Part shown: piece by piece, positions 45,917-57,164 of the stretch | Layout: each line of letters begins with the position of its first letter | Position numbering within the stretch: position 1 is the first letter of the stretch | DNA from: Aspidapion aeneum | Taxonomy: Eukaryota; Arthropoda; Insecta; Coleoptera; Brentidae | Assembly: GCA_963576565.1 (NCBI GenBank) | Contig: OY755040.1 | Coordinates: 88,651,002 to 88,715,001, forward strand | Direction: 5' to 3' | Length of the DNA stretch: 64,000 nt | Notes under the pieces: model-generated | What the model saw: the letters and a program-made list of their open reading frames with translations, nothing else | What the model was told of the DNA's origin: nothing | Databases searched by the model: none | Position numbers and translations under genes: made by a program

Positions 45917-46380
45917 GACAAAGCGGTTCGGTTCGGTTCATCAGACACAAAGAGTTAGTTTTTTTGCGACAAATTCGCTATCAACAAACGAGTAAGGTTC
46001 GGTAATAGCGCGGCAATAATCTCGCGCTTAACGAAAGCAAATAACGAAGGCAAATCAACACACGGGTAAGGTTTGGTAATAACGCGACAATAATCTCGCG
46101 GTTAGCGAAAGCAACTAACGTCAATCAAACAACGGCCAACAAGAAAAAGAACGCGACGTTCCCAAATGTCGAACGGGGTTTTTTTTTTGCCGCATGAGGT
46201 CATATACCAAACTCAGGGCAACCAACCTTCAAAACCATGCGGAAGCTAAAAAAAACCAGTACAAAAAACACAATGTTCGAATCTGGCAAAAACAATAAAA
46301 TGTGGCTGCTTCTTACAAAAAAACTGTAAAATCCAAAGGGCTTTTTCATACATAAGGGTCTGAAGGACCAATTAGACGGC

Positions 46381-46910
46381 TGTGCCTGAAGGGGAGAAAA
46401 CTAGAGATATAACAAAAAAAATTACCCCAAAGTTAAATTTACCCCGTCTGGGAAAACAGACGTTTATTGAACTAAAACAAAGGAAAAAAATCGGCACCAC
46501 GCTAGAAGCTTACCTTCTTTCATTTAGCAGCCGTTCCACATTGCACTCGCGGCGCCGCGGATTTTCTTGTGGATGGAATTTGGTCTTACTCTTAAAAGCA
46601 GGTGTGACTTTCTCGGTGGTTTTTGCGGAAGTGGTTCTTCATTCACCTGTCAAATACAGGGGGGCGCTTCAAACTCCCAGCGTGTGCAAAGCACACACAT
46701 GATTTTTGCCAAAATGATCAGGTGATCAAAAAGAAAATAACTTTCAACAAAGAGAGAAATTATCACCTGATCAGAATTTTCCCAAACAAGGAGTTTCTTT
46801 TTTAAAGGTTTGGCTAAAAAGCCCAAAAATATCACAACAAAATTTAAGGTTAGGTTTTCCCAAAAATTCAAATAAAAACAAAAACAAAAAATAACTGGCA
46901 GCACTAAACA
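46381..46910 (-). repeat. LTR copy C
   Basis: It is the duplicate of LTR copy B at an offset of 2819 bp. Confidence 0.88.
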
Positions 46911-46913
46911 GGG

Positions 46914-47355
46914 GTGTTTAAGGTCGCTGATTATTATTCTTAACTTAAATTTATAAAAATCAAAATAACGTATCCAAAATAGCGGACTTTCCCATTTATG
47001 AACCAATATCCATCAAATTCGAAACTTTGGAGTGTTCCAGGTCGCTGATTATGATTTCTAACTTAAACCTTAAAAAAATCAAAATGGCGGACTTTCCCAT
47101 TTATGAACCAATATGCATTAAGCTCGGAACTTTGGGGTGTTTAAGGTCGCTGATTATTATTTTTAACTTAAATTTATAAAAATCAAAGTAGCGGATCCAA
47201 AATGGCGGACTTTTCCATTTATGAACCAATATCCATCAAATTCGAAACTTTGGAGTGTTCCAGGTCGCTGATTATGATTTCTAACTTAAACTTTAAAAAA
47301 TCAAAATGGCGGATTTTGCATTTATGAACCAATATGCATCAAACTCGGAACTTTG
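46914..47355. repeat. AAAATGGCGGATCC satellite, fourth array
   Basis: About four units, the duplicate of 44095-44536. It is followed by retroelement leader sequence rather than gag. Confidence 0.85.
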
Positions 47356-47778
47356 GAACAAATAACGAAGGCAAATCAACACACGGGTAAGGTTTGGTAA
47401 TAACGCGGCAATAATCTCGCGGTTAAAGAAAGCAAATAACGAAGGCAAATTTCCTAAAATTTGCGAAATGAGGTTAGAACACACAAACGTCAATCAAACA
47501 ACGGCCAACAAGAAAAAGAACGCGACGTTCCCAAATGTCGAACGGGGGTTTTTTTTCGCCGCACGAGGTCATATACCAAACTCAGGGCAACCAACCTTCA
47601 AAACCATGCGGAAACTAAAAAAAAACCAGTACAAAAAACACAATGTTCGAATCTGGCAAAAAACAATAAAATGTGGCTGCTGCAACAAAACTATAAAATT
47701 ACCAATTTTTTTACAAAAAACTGTAAAATCCAAAGGGCTTTTTCATACATAAGGGTCTGAAGGACCAATTAGACGGCT
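47356..47778 (-). other. Third leader copy (no gag)
   Basis: It is related to 43216-43561, with small differences and an extra insert near 47690-47712. It contains the TGGTCCTTCAGACC primer-like word again. Confidence 0.65.
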
Positions 47779-48054
47779 GTGCCTGAAGGGGAGAAAACTA
47801 GAGATATAACAAAAAAATTACCCCAAAGTTAAATTCACCCCGTCTGGGAAAACAGACGTTTATTGAACTAAGGCAAAGGAAAAAAATCGGCACCACGCTA
47901 GAAGCTTACCTTCTTTCATTTAGCAGCAGTTCCACATTTCACTCGCGGCGCCGCGGATTTTCTTGTGGATGGAATTTGGTCTTAATCTTAAAAGCAGGTG
48001 TGACTTTCTCGGTGGTTTTTGCGGAAGTGGTTCTTCATTCCCCTGTCAAATACT
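47779..48054 (-). repeat. LTR copy D (truncated)
   Basis: It starts TGTGCCTGAAGGGG as in copy B and breaks off after CCCCTGTCAAATAC, where the next tandem array begins. Confidence 0.8.
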
Positions 48055-49245
48055 CAGACTTATAGAAATTATGACCAAACCCCTGGAAAAAATCAAAAAA
48101 CCCCAAAATTCTAATTTACTCCCTTCCCCCACACATTTTAATTTATGTAAAAGTAACATTGCCCACTTGCAGAAATGGCACACTGATAGGAACTATGATA
48201 AAACTATAGAAAAAAAATTAAAAACCTTAAAATTATAATTTGCTTTCCTCTCCTATAAATGTAAAGTAATGTAAAAGTAACATTGCCCACTTTCGGACAC
48301 GCTAGAGAGCTGAGCTTTGGAAGGCTGATAGGAACTATGATAAAACTATAAAAGAAAATTAAAAAACCCCAAAGTTTAATTAACTTCCCTCCCCTATAAA
48401 TGTAAAGTTATGTATATTAGCATTGTCCACTTCTAGAAACGCTAGAGAGCTGAGCTTTGGAAGACTATAGGAAAAAATTTAAAAACACCAAAATTTTAAT
48501 TTACTTTCCTCCCCTAAAAATGTAAAGTTATGTAAAATTAACTTTGCCTACTTCCAGGGACACTAGAGAGCTGAGCTTTAGAAGGCTGATAGGAACTATG
48601 ATAAAACCATAGAAAAAAATTTTAAAACACCAAAATTATAATTTACTTTCCTTCCCTATAAATGTAAAGTTATGTAAAATGAACACTGCCCACTTCCAGA
48701 AACGCTAGAGAGCTGAGCTTTAGAAGGCCGATTGTAACTATGATAAAACTATAGAAAAAAATTAAAACACCCCAAAAATCTAATTTACTTCCCTCCCCTA
48801 TACTATCCCACTTCCAGAAACGCCAGAGAGCTGAGCTTTTTAAGACTAAAAGGCACCATAATAAAACTATAGAAAAAAATTTAAAAACACCAAAATTTTA
48901 ATTTACATTGCACACTTCCAGAAACGCTAGGGAGCTGAGCTTTGAAAGGCTGAAAGGACCTATGAAACCAGGGGAAAAATTTAAAAACCCTAAACTTTTA
49001 ATTTGCTCCCCTCCCCTATAAATGTAAAGTTATTTAAAAGTAACATTGCCCACTTCCAGAAACGGTAGAGAATTGAGCTTTGGAAGGCCGATAGGAACTA
49101 TGATAAAACTATAAAAGAAAATTAAAAACCCCAAATTTTAATTAGCTTCCCTGCCCTATAAATGTAAAGTTATGTAAAAGTAACAATCTCCACTTACAGA
49201 AACGCTAGAGAGCTGAGCTTTGGATGGCTGATAGGAACTATTATG
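48055..49245. repeat. Tandem array of about 140-bp units
   Basis: Roughly eight to nine degenerate units. Each contains GCTAGAGAGCTGAGCTTTGG, AGGAACTATGATAAAACTAT, an A-run, CCTCCCCTATAAATGTAAAG and TTGCCCACTTCCAG. Some units are truncated. Confidence 0.85.
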
Positions 49246-49499
49246 TGGGGGCACAGTAGTGCCCCGTCATGTTCGCGCGGAAATGGCTGTACCATCTTTT
49301 CTGGAAACATTTAAGCCCATATTTGACCTATCTAAAACTCTAATTCGGAATAAGCTACGAAACTCAAACTTTGCACACAGTCGTATATCTTTATAGAGTT
49401 AACAATCTCTACAAGTTTCATGGAATTCCATGAAATAGTAAAGTAGTTACGAAATTTCAAAAAACATCGAAATTGCCACTCACTCACTCATGTATAGAT
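49246..49499. other. Insert or divergent unit with GGGGCAC hairpin
   Basis: It interrupts the array and begins with a perfect hairpin GGGGCAC-AGTA-GTGCCCC (49248-49265 region). It ends near CACTCACTCACTC. It could be the original element from which the array units expanded, because the next unit (CTTCCAGACACGCTACAAAG) follows on smoothly. Confidence 0.6.
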
Positions 49500-49890
49500 C
49501 ATCAAAATTCTACTGTACTTCCAGACACGCTACAAAGCTGAAATTTGGCATACTGATAGAAATTATGACCAAACCATTGGAAAAAATCAAAAAACCCGAA
49601 AATTCTAATTTACTCCTCTCCCCCATACATGTAAAGTTATGTAAAAGTAACACTGCCCACTTCCAGAGGCGCTAGAGAGCTGAGTTATGGCAGACTGATA
49701 GGAAATATGACCAAACTATAGGAAAACATTTAAAAACACCAAAATTTTAATTTACTTTCCTCCCCTATAAATGTAAAGTTATGTAAAATTAGCATTGCCT
49801 ATTTCGAGGAACACTAGAGAGCTGAGTTTTAGAAGGCTGATAGGAACTATGATAAAACCATAGGAAAATATAAAAAAAACTTCAAAAATT
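49500..49890. repeat. Tandem array of about 140-bp units, right part
   Basis: About two and a half further units of the 48055-49245 repeat. Confidence 0.8.
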
Positions 49891-51437
49891 TTTAATAAGG
49901 CATTGCAAAACTTTTGAATAATATTCCTCATATTTTACTACTTTAAAACTTAAATATTATCCAAATCCTTTAAAAAATTAGTGAAATCATAACAAAAACA
50001 TTTCATGTAAAAAAATCCAAGTACGCGAGAGTGGTGTTCCGTTAAAAGAATTGAGATAAAAGTAAAGCCAAGTTCTCCAATACAAATTTTAAAATGAAAG
50101 ATTCCCACTAGTTTGGAAATGTTTTTGTAAACTTGGCTATTACGGCTGCAAATGACTCTTAGGCACAGTGCTAAATTGAACATAAAGATATTATAATTTT
50201 GATATGACTTACTTGGAAATTAAATAATAAAGAATGTCAAAGCTGCAAATTGACAGTTGGTCTCTCCTCAGTAAACACCATATTTCCTATTTCTTTTTCA
50301 GATACCGACATGATCATTTCATTTCATGGTTATGCTCGGGCTGAATGAGGCCTAATGAGGCCGGAACGCTTCCCCGAGCTACCTTTACCTCTGAGGACTT
50401 GCCCGTAAAACTTTATTGTTAAGACTTTTTACCTCGTGAAATTCCTTCAAATTTAAAAAAATCCAGGGCTTAGGCTGTCTTCTGGGAGCCGAAACGCGTC
50501 CCCAAGCTACTTTACCTCTGAGGATTCGTCCGTGAAACTTTTTTGATAAAGAATGCCATTTACAAATTCTGACATCACGTCAACATTTGAGCCTTGTGAT
50601 TGCTGGTGGTTATTATTAGATTAATAATATTCGCGTTGGGTTGTGGCGTGGGCAAACACATCATTCCTGTATATGGTTTTCCTGTTTTAAACGGCTTAAC
50701 TAATTATCACAATTTCTTTTTTATTAAATTTATTGTTACGGATAAATAATTTTTTTTTAAAATTCTGTCATATCAATCATGTCATAAACATTGCAAACCC
50801 AAAAATAAATATTTTTGACAATTTCCTTTTAATGTTTATCGGATCTATGTGTAGAATTTTTGACAGTAAGTAAACCCTTTTTCAACAAAAATTGTATTTA
50901 GGACTTTCAAGCTATGCAACTTTTCTGAGATCACAAAACCTCAAAATGTGTTTTCCAAAAAAAATAACAGCAAGTTTTTCTATAATGAAAGTATAAATGT
51001 TCGGTTTTTTATATAAAGACAGTATGTTGTCACCATTAATCTTTTCTTACAAACTTTTGCAACCTTTTAAAGTTGTAATATTTCCTAAAGTATCCCTAAA
51101 TAAAAGTAACACGTTGTTACCTTATATTTAATATTTAAATTTAGTTAGATAAACTATTATGACTTACGCCATACGTTATCACCTTATATAACCGGCAACA
51201 GTGCCTGAGGTGGCAGGAAATAGCACATATCCAAAGGTTGTATATCGGTCTGAGGTCCGAACGTATTCCACGTATTTATCAAATATTTGAAAAAAAATAT
51301 TTACCCCTCTTTTGAAATTCTGGTAAAAGAACTTCCCCTCATGTCATATATGTACCTATATATGGGCTAACACCACTAGAAATAGGTGAGGTCAGGTCGT
51401 CATATCCTTAACGCCGAGGTGACAACGCCGAGTGCAT

Positions 51438-51439
<2 letters not shown>
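49891..51439. other. Non-coding stretch with one imperfect tandem pair
   Basis: Two imperfect units about 128 bp apart (from about 50358 and about 50486) share CCGAAACGC/CCGGAACGC, CCCCNAGCTAC and TTTACCTCTGAGGA, then GTCCGTGAAACTTT-like words. No gene is seen elsewhere in the stretch. Confidence 0.6.

Positions 51440-51476
<37 letters not shown>
51440..51476. repeat. (TA)n microsatellite
   Basis: An uninterrupted TA run lies directly outside the left LTR of the gypsy element. Confidence 0.95.
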
Positions 51477-51483
<7 letters not shown>

Positions 51484-51817
51484 GTATTTTAGATGCGAGC
51501 TTAATAAAACTCTTTTTTAAAAAAATAACTTTATTTTATTTAGTCACAAATAAGACAACTTTAAAGTTAGATGTGAACCGTTTAGATGCTAAGTCAAACC
51601 TAAGAGACGTTTACCTGCTAGCCTACTTATAGTTATAAGAGCGCTGACACAGCTTCGCGTGGGTTCCCGAAGAATATGGAAGTAAGCATGTTTATGAAAT
51701 GACTTTTATATGATCTTGAAAACAATAGCAATATTGTGCAATTATGGTACTACATCTTAACTTATTCTAGAAACTACGCATTAAGTAAATACGCCTACGC
51801 ATATTTTTAATATAACA
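51477..51817 (-). repeat. Gypsy 3' LTR
   Basis: On the minus strand it begins TGTTATATTAAAAATATGCG directly after a polypurine tract ATTGCGGGGGAGT (51818-51830). A TATA-like CATATAAAAG (about 51700-51712) and AATAAAATAAAG (about 51528-51540) follow. The outer end at 51477 is an estimate because the partner LTR is outside the window. Confidence 0.65.
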
Positions 51818-51907
51818 ACTCCCCCGCAATTTAAAAAGTTAGTGCTATACAATGCAGTAACTTTTATTCACAAAATTAAAAAAAAATCCTAAAATTACAA
51901 AATACAA

Positions 51908-52108
51908 TTAGACATAAGTTTTTCTTAAAACATTAGTATTTAATTCAATATCTTCTTCGATTGGCTCTGTGAGCCTTATTGATGGCCTGCGCCTAGCTAT
52001 TGAAAATCTTTTGCCTAAACTTGATATATTTGGTGATGGTGGAAAATCATTATTATCAGTATTATTTTCGATGCCTATACGTACATTTTTAGCTCTTCGA
52101 TTTTTACA
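51908..52108 (-). pseudogene. Gypsy env cytoplasmic tail fragment
   Basis: An open segment reads VKNCKCKNRRAKNVRIGIEN and then an acidic stretch ending at a TAA just before the 3' untranslated part. Its place between the env membrane segment (beyond the non-LTR insertion) and the LTR suggests it is the basic cytoplasmic tail of Env. I first took it for a host terminal exon. The polypurine tract and LTR to its left argue against that. Confidence 0.5.
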
Positions 52109-52119
52109 TTTACAATTTT

Positions 52120-55100
52120 TCACCTGCAAGACCTTTTGATGAAATCTTAACATTTACAGAACAACCTCAAGTTGTCAGCCGCAGTAACCACCCCGAAAGC
52201 ATTTACCTAAATTTTTCAGGTAATCTTGATAGTGGACATTTTGACTTACTACTTCCCTTAACCTTAAACGACACCATACCTTTAATTTCTGACCAGCCCA
52301 ATCAATGCCTTTTATGTAGCAAATCTTTTAAAACCAAAAACGGCCTTAATATACACAAGTCAAAAGTCCATAAGGATTTTGGAGTTCTAAATTTAAATTT
52401 CTCATTAAGTAATATAACAGATATTGACAATCATCCAAAAATCCCAAAATAGCTCTTCACCTCTTGGAGAAAGAATCAAATCCCCTAATTCTCCAAAATG
52501 TATAAATAAAATTGAATGTTCTATCTGCGGAAAGCTTTTTTAAGGTGAAAGAGGTTTGAAACAACATAAATCAATTAAACATATTTCAGAAGAAATGACT
52601 GACGATTATATTTTAAGTAGTGAAGGAATAAACGAATATTTAGCACAACTTAGATCTGCTGTCCCAGTAATTCGCCGCATTCCAAAAGGTGCTCGTTCCA
52701 GTATAGCAAACGAACTATCAAGCCTTTTAAGGAAATGTACATCCGAAAACTCTTCCCGATCATGGTTTAATTTGTTTCTGTTCCCTTATGCTGTTTTAAG
52801 GCTTCCTGAAAAATCAAGAAAAAATAAAAAGCATTCTTTAACCACTTTAATAAAACAAAATCTATCATCATGGATAAAACAAAAATTTCTATCAAACAAG
52901 TTACTTCAAGATTTTTATAAACCTTCGCAGTCACAGTCAAAACCAAAAATGAAGAAATCTAATGTCGACCATTTAAAAAATAAAATTAAAAGTAAACTTT
53001 CTGAAAACGATGTCAATGGAGCTATACGACTACTTTGTTCAGAAGATACATTAGCAAACAATAATTCAACTACATTGGAAAAACTGGAAGAAAAACATCC
53101 ATCTGCTCCACTGAATAAAGTTTTTCCGGATCCACCTGATCAAATTTTTTTTTCATAATTAAATATTTCCAATTCCGAAATAAAATATTTGATTAATTCC
53201 TTTAGACCAGGATCGTCTGGTGGTTTAGACGCCCTTCGTCCGCAACATTTGAAAGACTTAATTCAAGATGAACTAGGTAACACCTCGCATAATCTTATTG
53301 AAACAATTTGCTCTTTTATTGATTTTGTTTTAACTGATTCCCTTCCAAATTCAATCCGTCCAATTTTTTTTGGAGCATCACTATGTGCATTAAACAAAAA
53401 AGATGGCGGTATACGCCCTATCGCAGTTGGTATGTTTTTTCGCAGGCTTGCTACAAAATATATTTGCTCTAAGGTTTACTCACAACTCTGCAACTATTTT
53501 CGTCCTCATCAATTGGGTTTTGCTACCAAATCCGGCTGTGAAGCCACCGTCCATGCAGTTCGAAAATTTATGTCTTTTCCTCATAATAGCCCAAAAATAT
53601 TGTTAAAAGTTGATTTTTTCAATGCATTCAATATGATTAATAGAGGCGATATAATACTTAAAGTAAAAGAGACTATTCCCCAATTTTATAATTTCATTTC
53701 TTCTTGTTACAGGGAGCTAATTTTTTCTCAGCGAGGAGTGCAACAAGGAGACCCTATAGGTCCACTTTTATTTTGCTTATCAATTCAACCTATCATTCTT
53801 TCCTTAAAATCAGAAATAAACTTATGGTACCTAGATGACGGTAGCCTTGCTGGTGAGCCAGAAATCGTATTAAATGATTTTAGAAAAATTCTTAAAGAAT
53901 GTTCTTCTGCTGGCCTACAAGTAAATTTGAAAAAATGTGAGTTCTTCTTCTCTTTCTTAAGATTTTAGAATTAATAATTTTGTAATACAAAATCCTGAGC
54001 TTTCATCAATATTACAAATAGATAAAGATGACCTAACACTTTTAGGAAGCCCTTTTTCTAATCAATCTACTTTTGACTGTTTACAAAAGAAAATTAATAT
54101 TTTTAATAAATTATCAAAAAAACTATCTTTAATTGATTCACTCTCTGCCTATTACCTTTTAAAACATTCTTTTGCAGTACCTCGAATAAGTTATTTACTT
54201 CGCTGTGCTCCTTGCTGGAAAGTCCAAAATCTTTTATCAGATTTTGTTAAAAATTTAAAAATAACTTTGGAAAATATTACCAACTGCCATATAGGTAACA
54301 CTGCTTGGTCTCAATGTAACATTTCCATAAAAATGGGAGGCCTCGGCATTCGTGATGCTTCTAGTCTTTGTTTTTCTGCATTCCTTGGCTCAGTTAATGA
54401 CGCTTCAAATCTTCTTAAAACTATATTATCGCCTGAAATTTTAAGTTATCCTGACTGTGATTTCAAAGAAGCTTTTGATTTTTTTACTTCTTTTTCTTAT
54501 ATCAATAATATCCCTTTCAATAATGTCTATCGTCAAAAAGATTTTGATAATATAATTTGTCGTTCTAAATTTGATACAATTTTTAATTCATCCAGTGATC
54601 CCAAACATCATGCTAGGCTTCTAGCTCTGCAAGAACCGGAGAGCAACGCCTTGTTACAGGCTCTACCTTCGCCTGCTCTAGGGAACCTTTTGGATGATTC
54701 CACTTTTCGTATTTCCATCTCGTTACGTTTGGGCCAACCTTTGTGCGAGATACACGACTGCACTTGCGGCAAAACCGTAGACATTTATGGGCACCACGCC
54801 CTAAGCTGCTACAAAAGTGCAGGTCGTTTATCTCGCCACGGGTTGCTCAACAATATTATCAGGAGGGCTCTTGTATCTGCAGGAATACCCTCTGTGCTTG
54901 AACCTCCTGGTATGTTCAGGGGAGATGGAAAGCGAGTAGATGGTTTGTCTTTGTTCCCTGGTGCAGAGGAAAATCCCTAATTTGGGACGCCACTTGCAGA
55001 GATACTTTTGCATTTTCTTATCTTGACAAAACATCAATAAAATCAGGAGAAGCTGCCCGCAACGGAGAAAAACAAAAGCAAAAAAAATACGAAGAGCTGG

Positions 55101-55334
55101 AAGCCAAAGGGTCGAAACATTGGGGCCCTGGGGTGAAGAAGCTAAATCTTTTGTTCAAAAATTATCAAAATTAATAAACAATAAAAATGCAAATTGCTTC
55201 ATTAAACAACAAATAGGTCTTGCAATTCAACGCGGCAACGCAGCTTCAATTCTAGGAACAATCCCAGACGATACTGGTTTAGAGGAATTTTTTTATTGTT
55301 AATGTTTCCTTTTTTTTTTTGTTTTTTTTTTAGT
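52120..55334 (+). mobile_element. RLE-type non-LTR retrotransposon inserted in gypsy env
   Basis: It is flanked by an 11-bp target duplication TTTACAATTTT (52109-52119 and 55335-55345). It is 3.2 kb and encodes zinc fingers, RT, a CCHC motif and a restriction-like endonuclease. The 3' untranslated part is short and ends in T-rich sequence. It lies opposite to gypsy in orientation. Confidence 0.8.
52270..55302 (+). pseudogene. Zinc-finger RT with restriction-like endonuclease
   Basis: Two N-terminal C2H2 fingers are visible (CLLCSKSFKTKNGLNIHKSK at about 52305-52370 and CSICGKLF then GLKQHKSIKH at about 52520-52580, with a stop inside). The RT reads GSSGGLDALRPQHLKDL, KKDGGIRPIAVG, KVDFFNAFN, GVQQGDPIGPLLF and the YLDD box at about 53828. 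Then come a CCHC motif (CTCGKTVDIYGHHALSC, about 54763) and an endonuclease core (GDGKRVDGLSLF, then LIWDATCRDTF, about 54930-55000). The end is AIQRGNAASILGTIPDDTG. Stops at about 52450, 52541 and 53157 and shifts near 53965 and 54970 make it inactive. It belongs to the RLE-bearing non-LTR group; the clade is not certain. Confidence 0.82.
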
Positions 55335-55383
55335 TTTACAATTTTATTTATTTCTTTGATTTTATTATTAATTTTATCAATTG

Positions 55384-57068
55384 TTATACATTTATTATAC
55401 CTTGTTTTATGTAAAAAAAAATAAATACACCTAATACTAAAGCCAATACAAGATATGTTAGCCATAAATGATATTTTTCAATTTCAGGTTCATTGATTAA
55501 ATCATCCAATTCATTTGCATATTGATCTAATTTATGTTTAGCAATTTCCAAATCTTCCAAATTTAGTTTTGTTATTTTTAAAGGTTTTAATCTAGAAAGA
55601 TTTCTAAGTTTTTCTGGATATTTTTCGCAACAATTGAAAGGAATTTAAATAAAATTTGAATAATTATAACTTAAATCAAGTGTTTGTAATTGATTGGCTT
55701 GGATTTTAGTTGATCCTACAAAAGCTGAGCAATATGGTTTTAAAGACAAAATTAAATTTTTTGTTACAATTTTCGAAATAGTATCAGTGTTACATTTTAT
55801 TGTAATTGGAAGTTGATTTGTTACACTTATTAGCCAAATTTTGTAAAATTTGAATATTATAATCTTCCGCTAAAATCAAAACTAACTTACAGGTTTTTGG
55901 AAAAGTTAACAATTTTTGAGTTCTTAATAATTGAGCTTCACAAATTGAATTGCTATCAATCGGAAGAGGATATAAATTTTTACAAATTTTTATTTTATAG
56001 CCCAAATCCCTACAAGTGTCAATTTCCGATAAAGACAAATAGAAATCATCATCATTATCTTTAGCAATATATTTCTTACTAACAGGCAAAATATGATGTA
56101 ACATAGTTCGATTATCATAAATTGGTATTGGGTACAATCGGAAAACGGAATACCATTCTGGTCGAACCAATGGTATGTCCAAGACAAAAACAAGTCTTTC
56201 ATTTGTAATATAAGCATTTAAATCAATAATATCCAAGTATGTTGCAATTCTGTCGTCCATGGGTGCTACCGGTAAATTATTTGTATGTACATTTTGGGCA
56301 ATTTGTTTTAAAGCATTAGTTGATTCATTAGGAAGGATAATACTTTTATGAATAATTTTTAATCTGGCAAAAGAGATTGAATCTAATTCATCCCTTATTT
56401 GAGATTGAATATAAGTGTATGATTCCAATAATTGTTCACAAAGATTATTAAAACAAAATTTAAGATTAAGAACTTCGATTTCATCATGAATCTGATGTAT
56501 TGATTTTGAAATTTCAATTATATTGGAGTTGAAACGTTCTTCATCAATTTGAAGTTTGCGCAAAGTTGCATTAAATTGTTTTATTACTGACGTAGTAACA
56601 CTTATTTGATTTTTCATTAAGTTTTTCAATTTTTTATCATCTTTTTCAATTTTATTGATACAATTTTCATAATATTGACCGTCAGCTGCATCTAAATTTC
56701 CCGTTATGTACTTCCAAACAGTACCGAGAGCGTTTAATAAACCTCTTTTACATCTTGGTGTGTAAGGCATGTCTGAATAGATTTCATTAAATTTATTGGT
56801 TATATCATTGGAAATTTGAAATAAAAGTGACACGTGTGGTCTTATATCTAAGTGTTGATTGATTAAGCATTAAGCGTAAGCTATCTAAAATAACATTATT
56901 ACTAATAAAAGCATCTTGCAAAGCTTTAATATCTTTATAAACAAATAAGATCCATTTATCATTGGATACCTTTATACTAAGTTCCTTATGAAAATAAACA
57001 CCTACGGTATTATTTATTTTATCGATTTTGTATTGTGCTTTTCCCCATCCGATAAGGAAAACGAGCAA
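55384..57068 (-). pseudogene. Gypsy envelope gene, baculovirus-F-like, broken
   Basis: The N-terminus has a short hydrophobic signal-like stretch (LVFLIGWGKAQ, about 57035-57065). A frameshift near 56820 follows, then a furin-type site RCKR (56745-56756) before GLLNALGTVWKYITG. Long helices and an ectodomain with several Cys come next. A frameshift at about 55795 and a stop near 55650 precede the membrane segment (WLTYLVLALVLGVFIFFYIK, about 55400-55465). The order signal, cleavage site, fusion-peptide-like region, helices and membrane anchor matches errantivirus Env proteins. The cytoplasmic tail is displaced by the non-LTR insertion. Confidence 0.82.
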
Positions 57069-57164
57069 TCTGAAACACGGAAAAGTTTCAGTCAGAATCA
57101 GAGTCTGAATCGGGTTTATGACAAGGTTTTAAAAGATCAAAATTATATTTTGAAGTTTGTTTAG

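Larger units (their letters stand above)
44583..47401. repeat. Exact 2819-bp tandem duplication, second copy
   Basis: This is the second copy of 41764-44582. After 47403 the leader sequence continues as TAACGCGGCAATAATCTCGC, whereas the first copy joins at this point to satellite sequence. Confidence 0.9.

Noticed and set aside
48055..49890. CRISPR array or clustered repeats with spacers
   Set aside because: Units are about 140 bp, degenerate and adjoining, with no constant-length unique spacers; the sequence is eukaryotic.
51908..52153. Terminal exon of a host gene with CKCK motif and polyadenylation signal on the minus strand
   Set aside because: A polypurine tract and an LTR lie just beyond it, and the piece sits exactly where the gypsy Env tail should be. 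The env explanation needs fewer assumptions.
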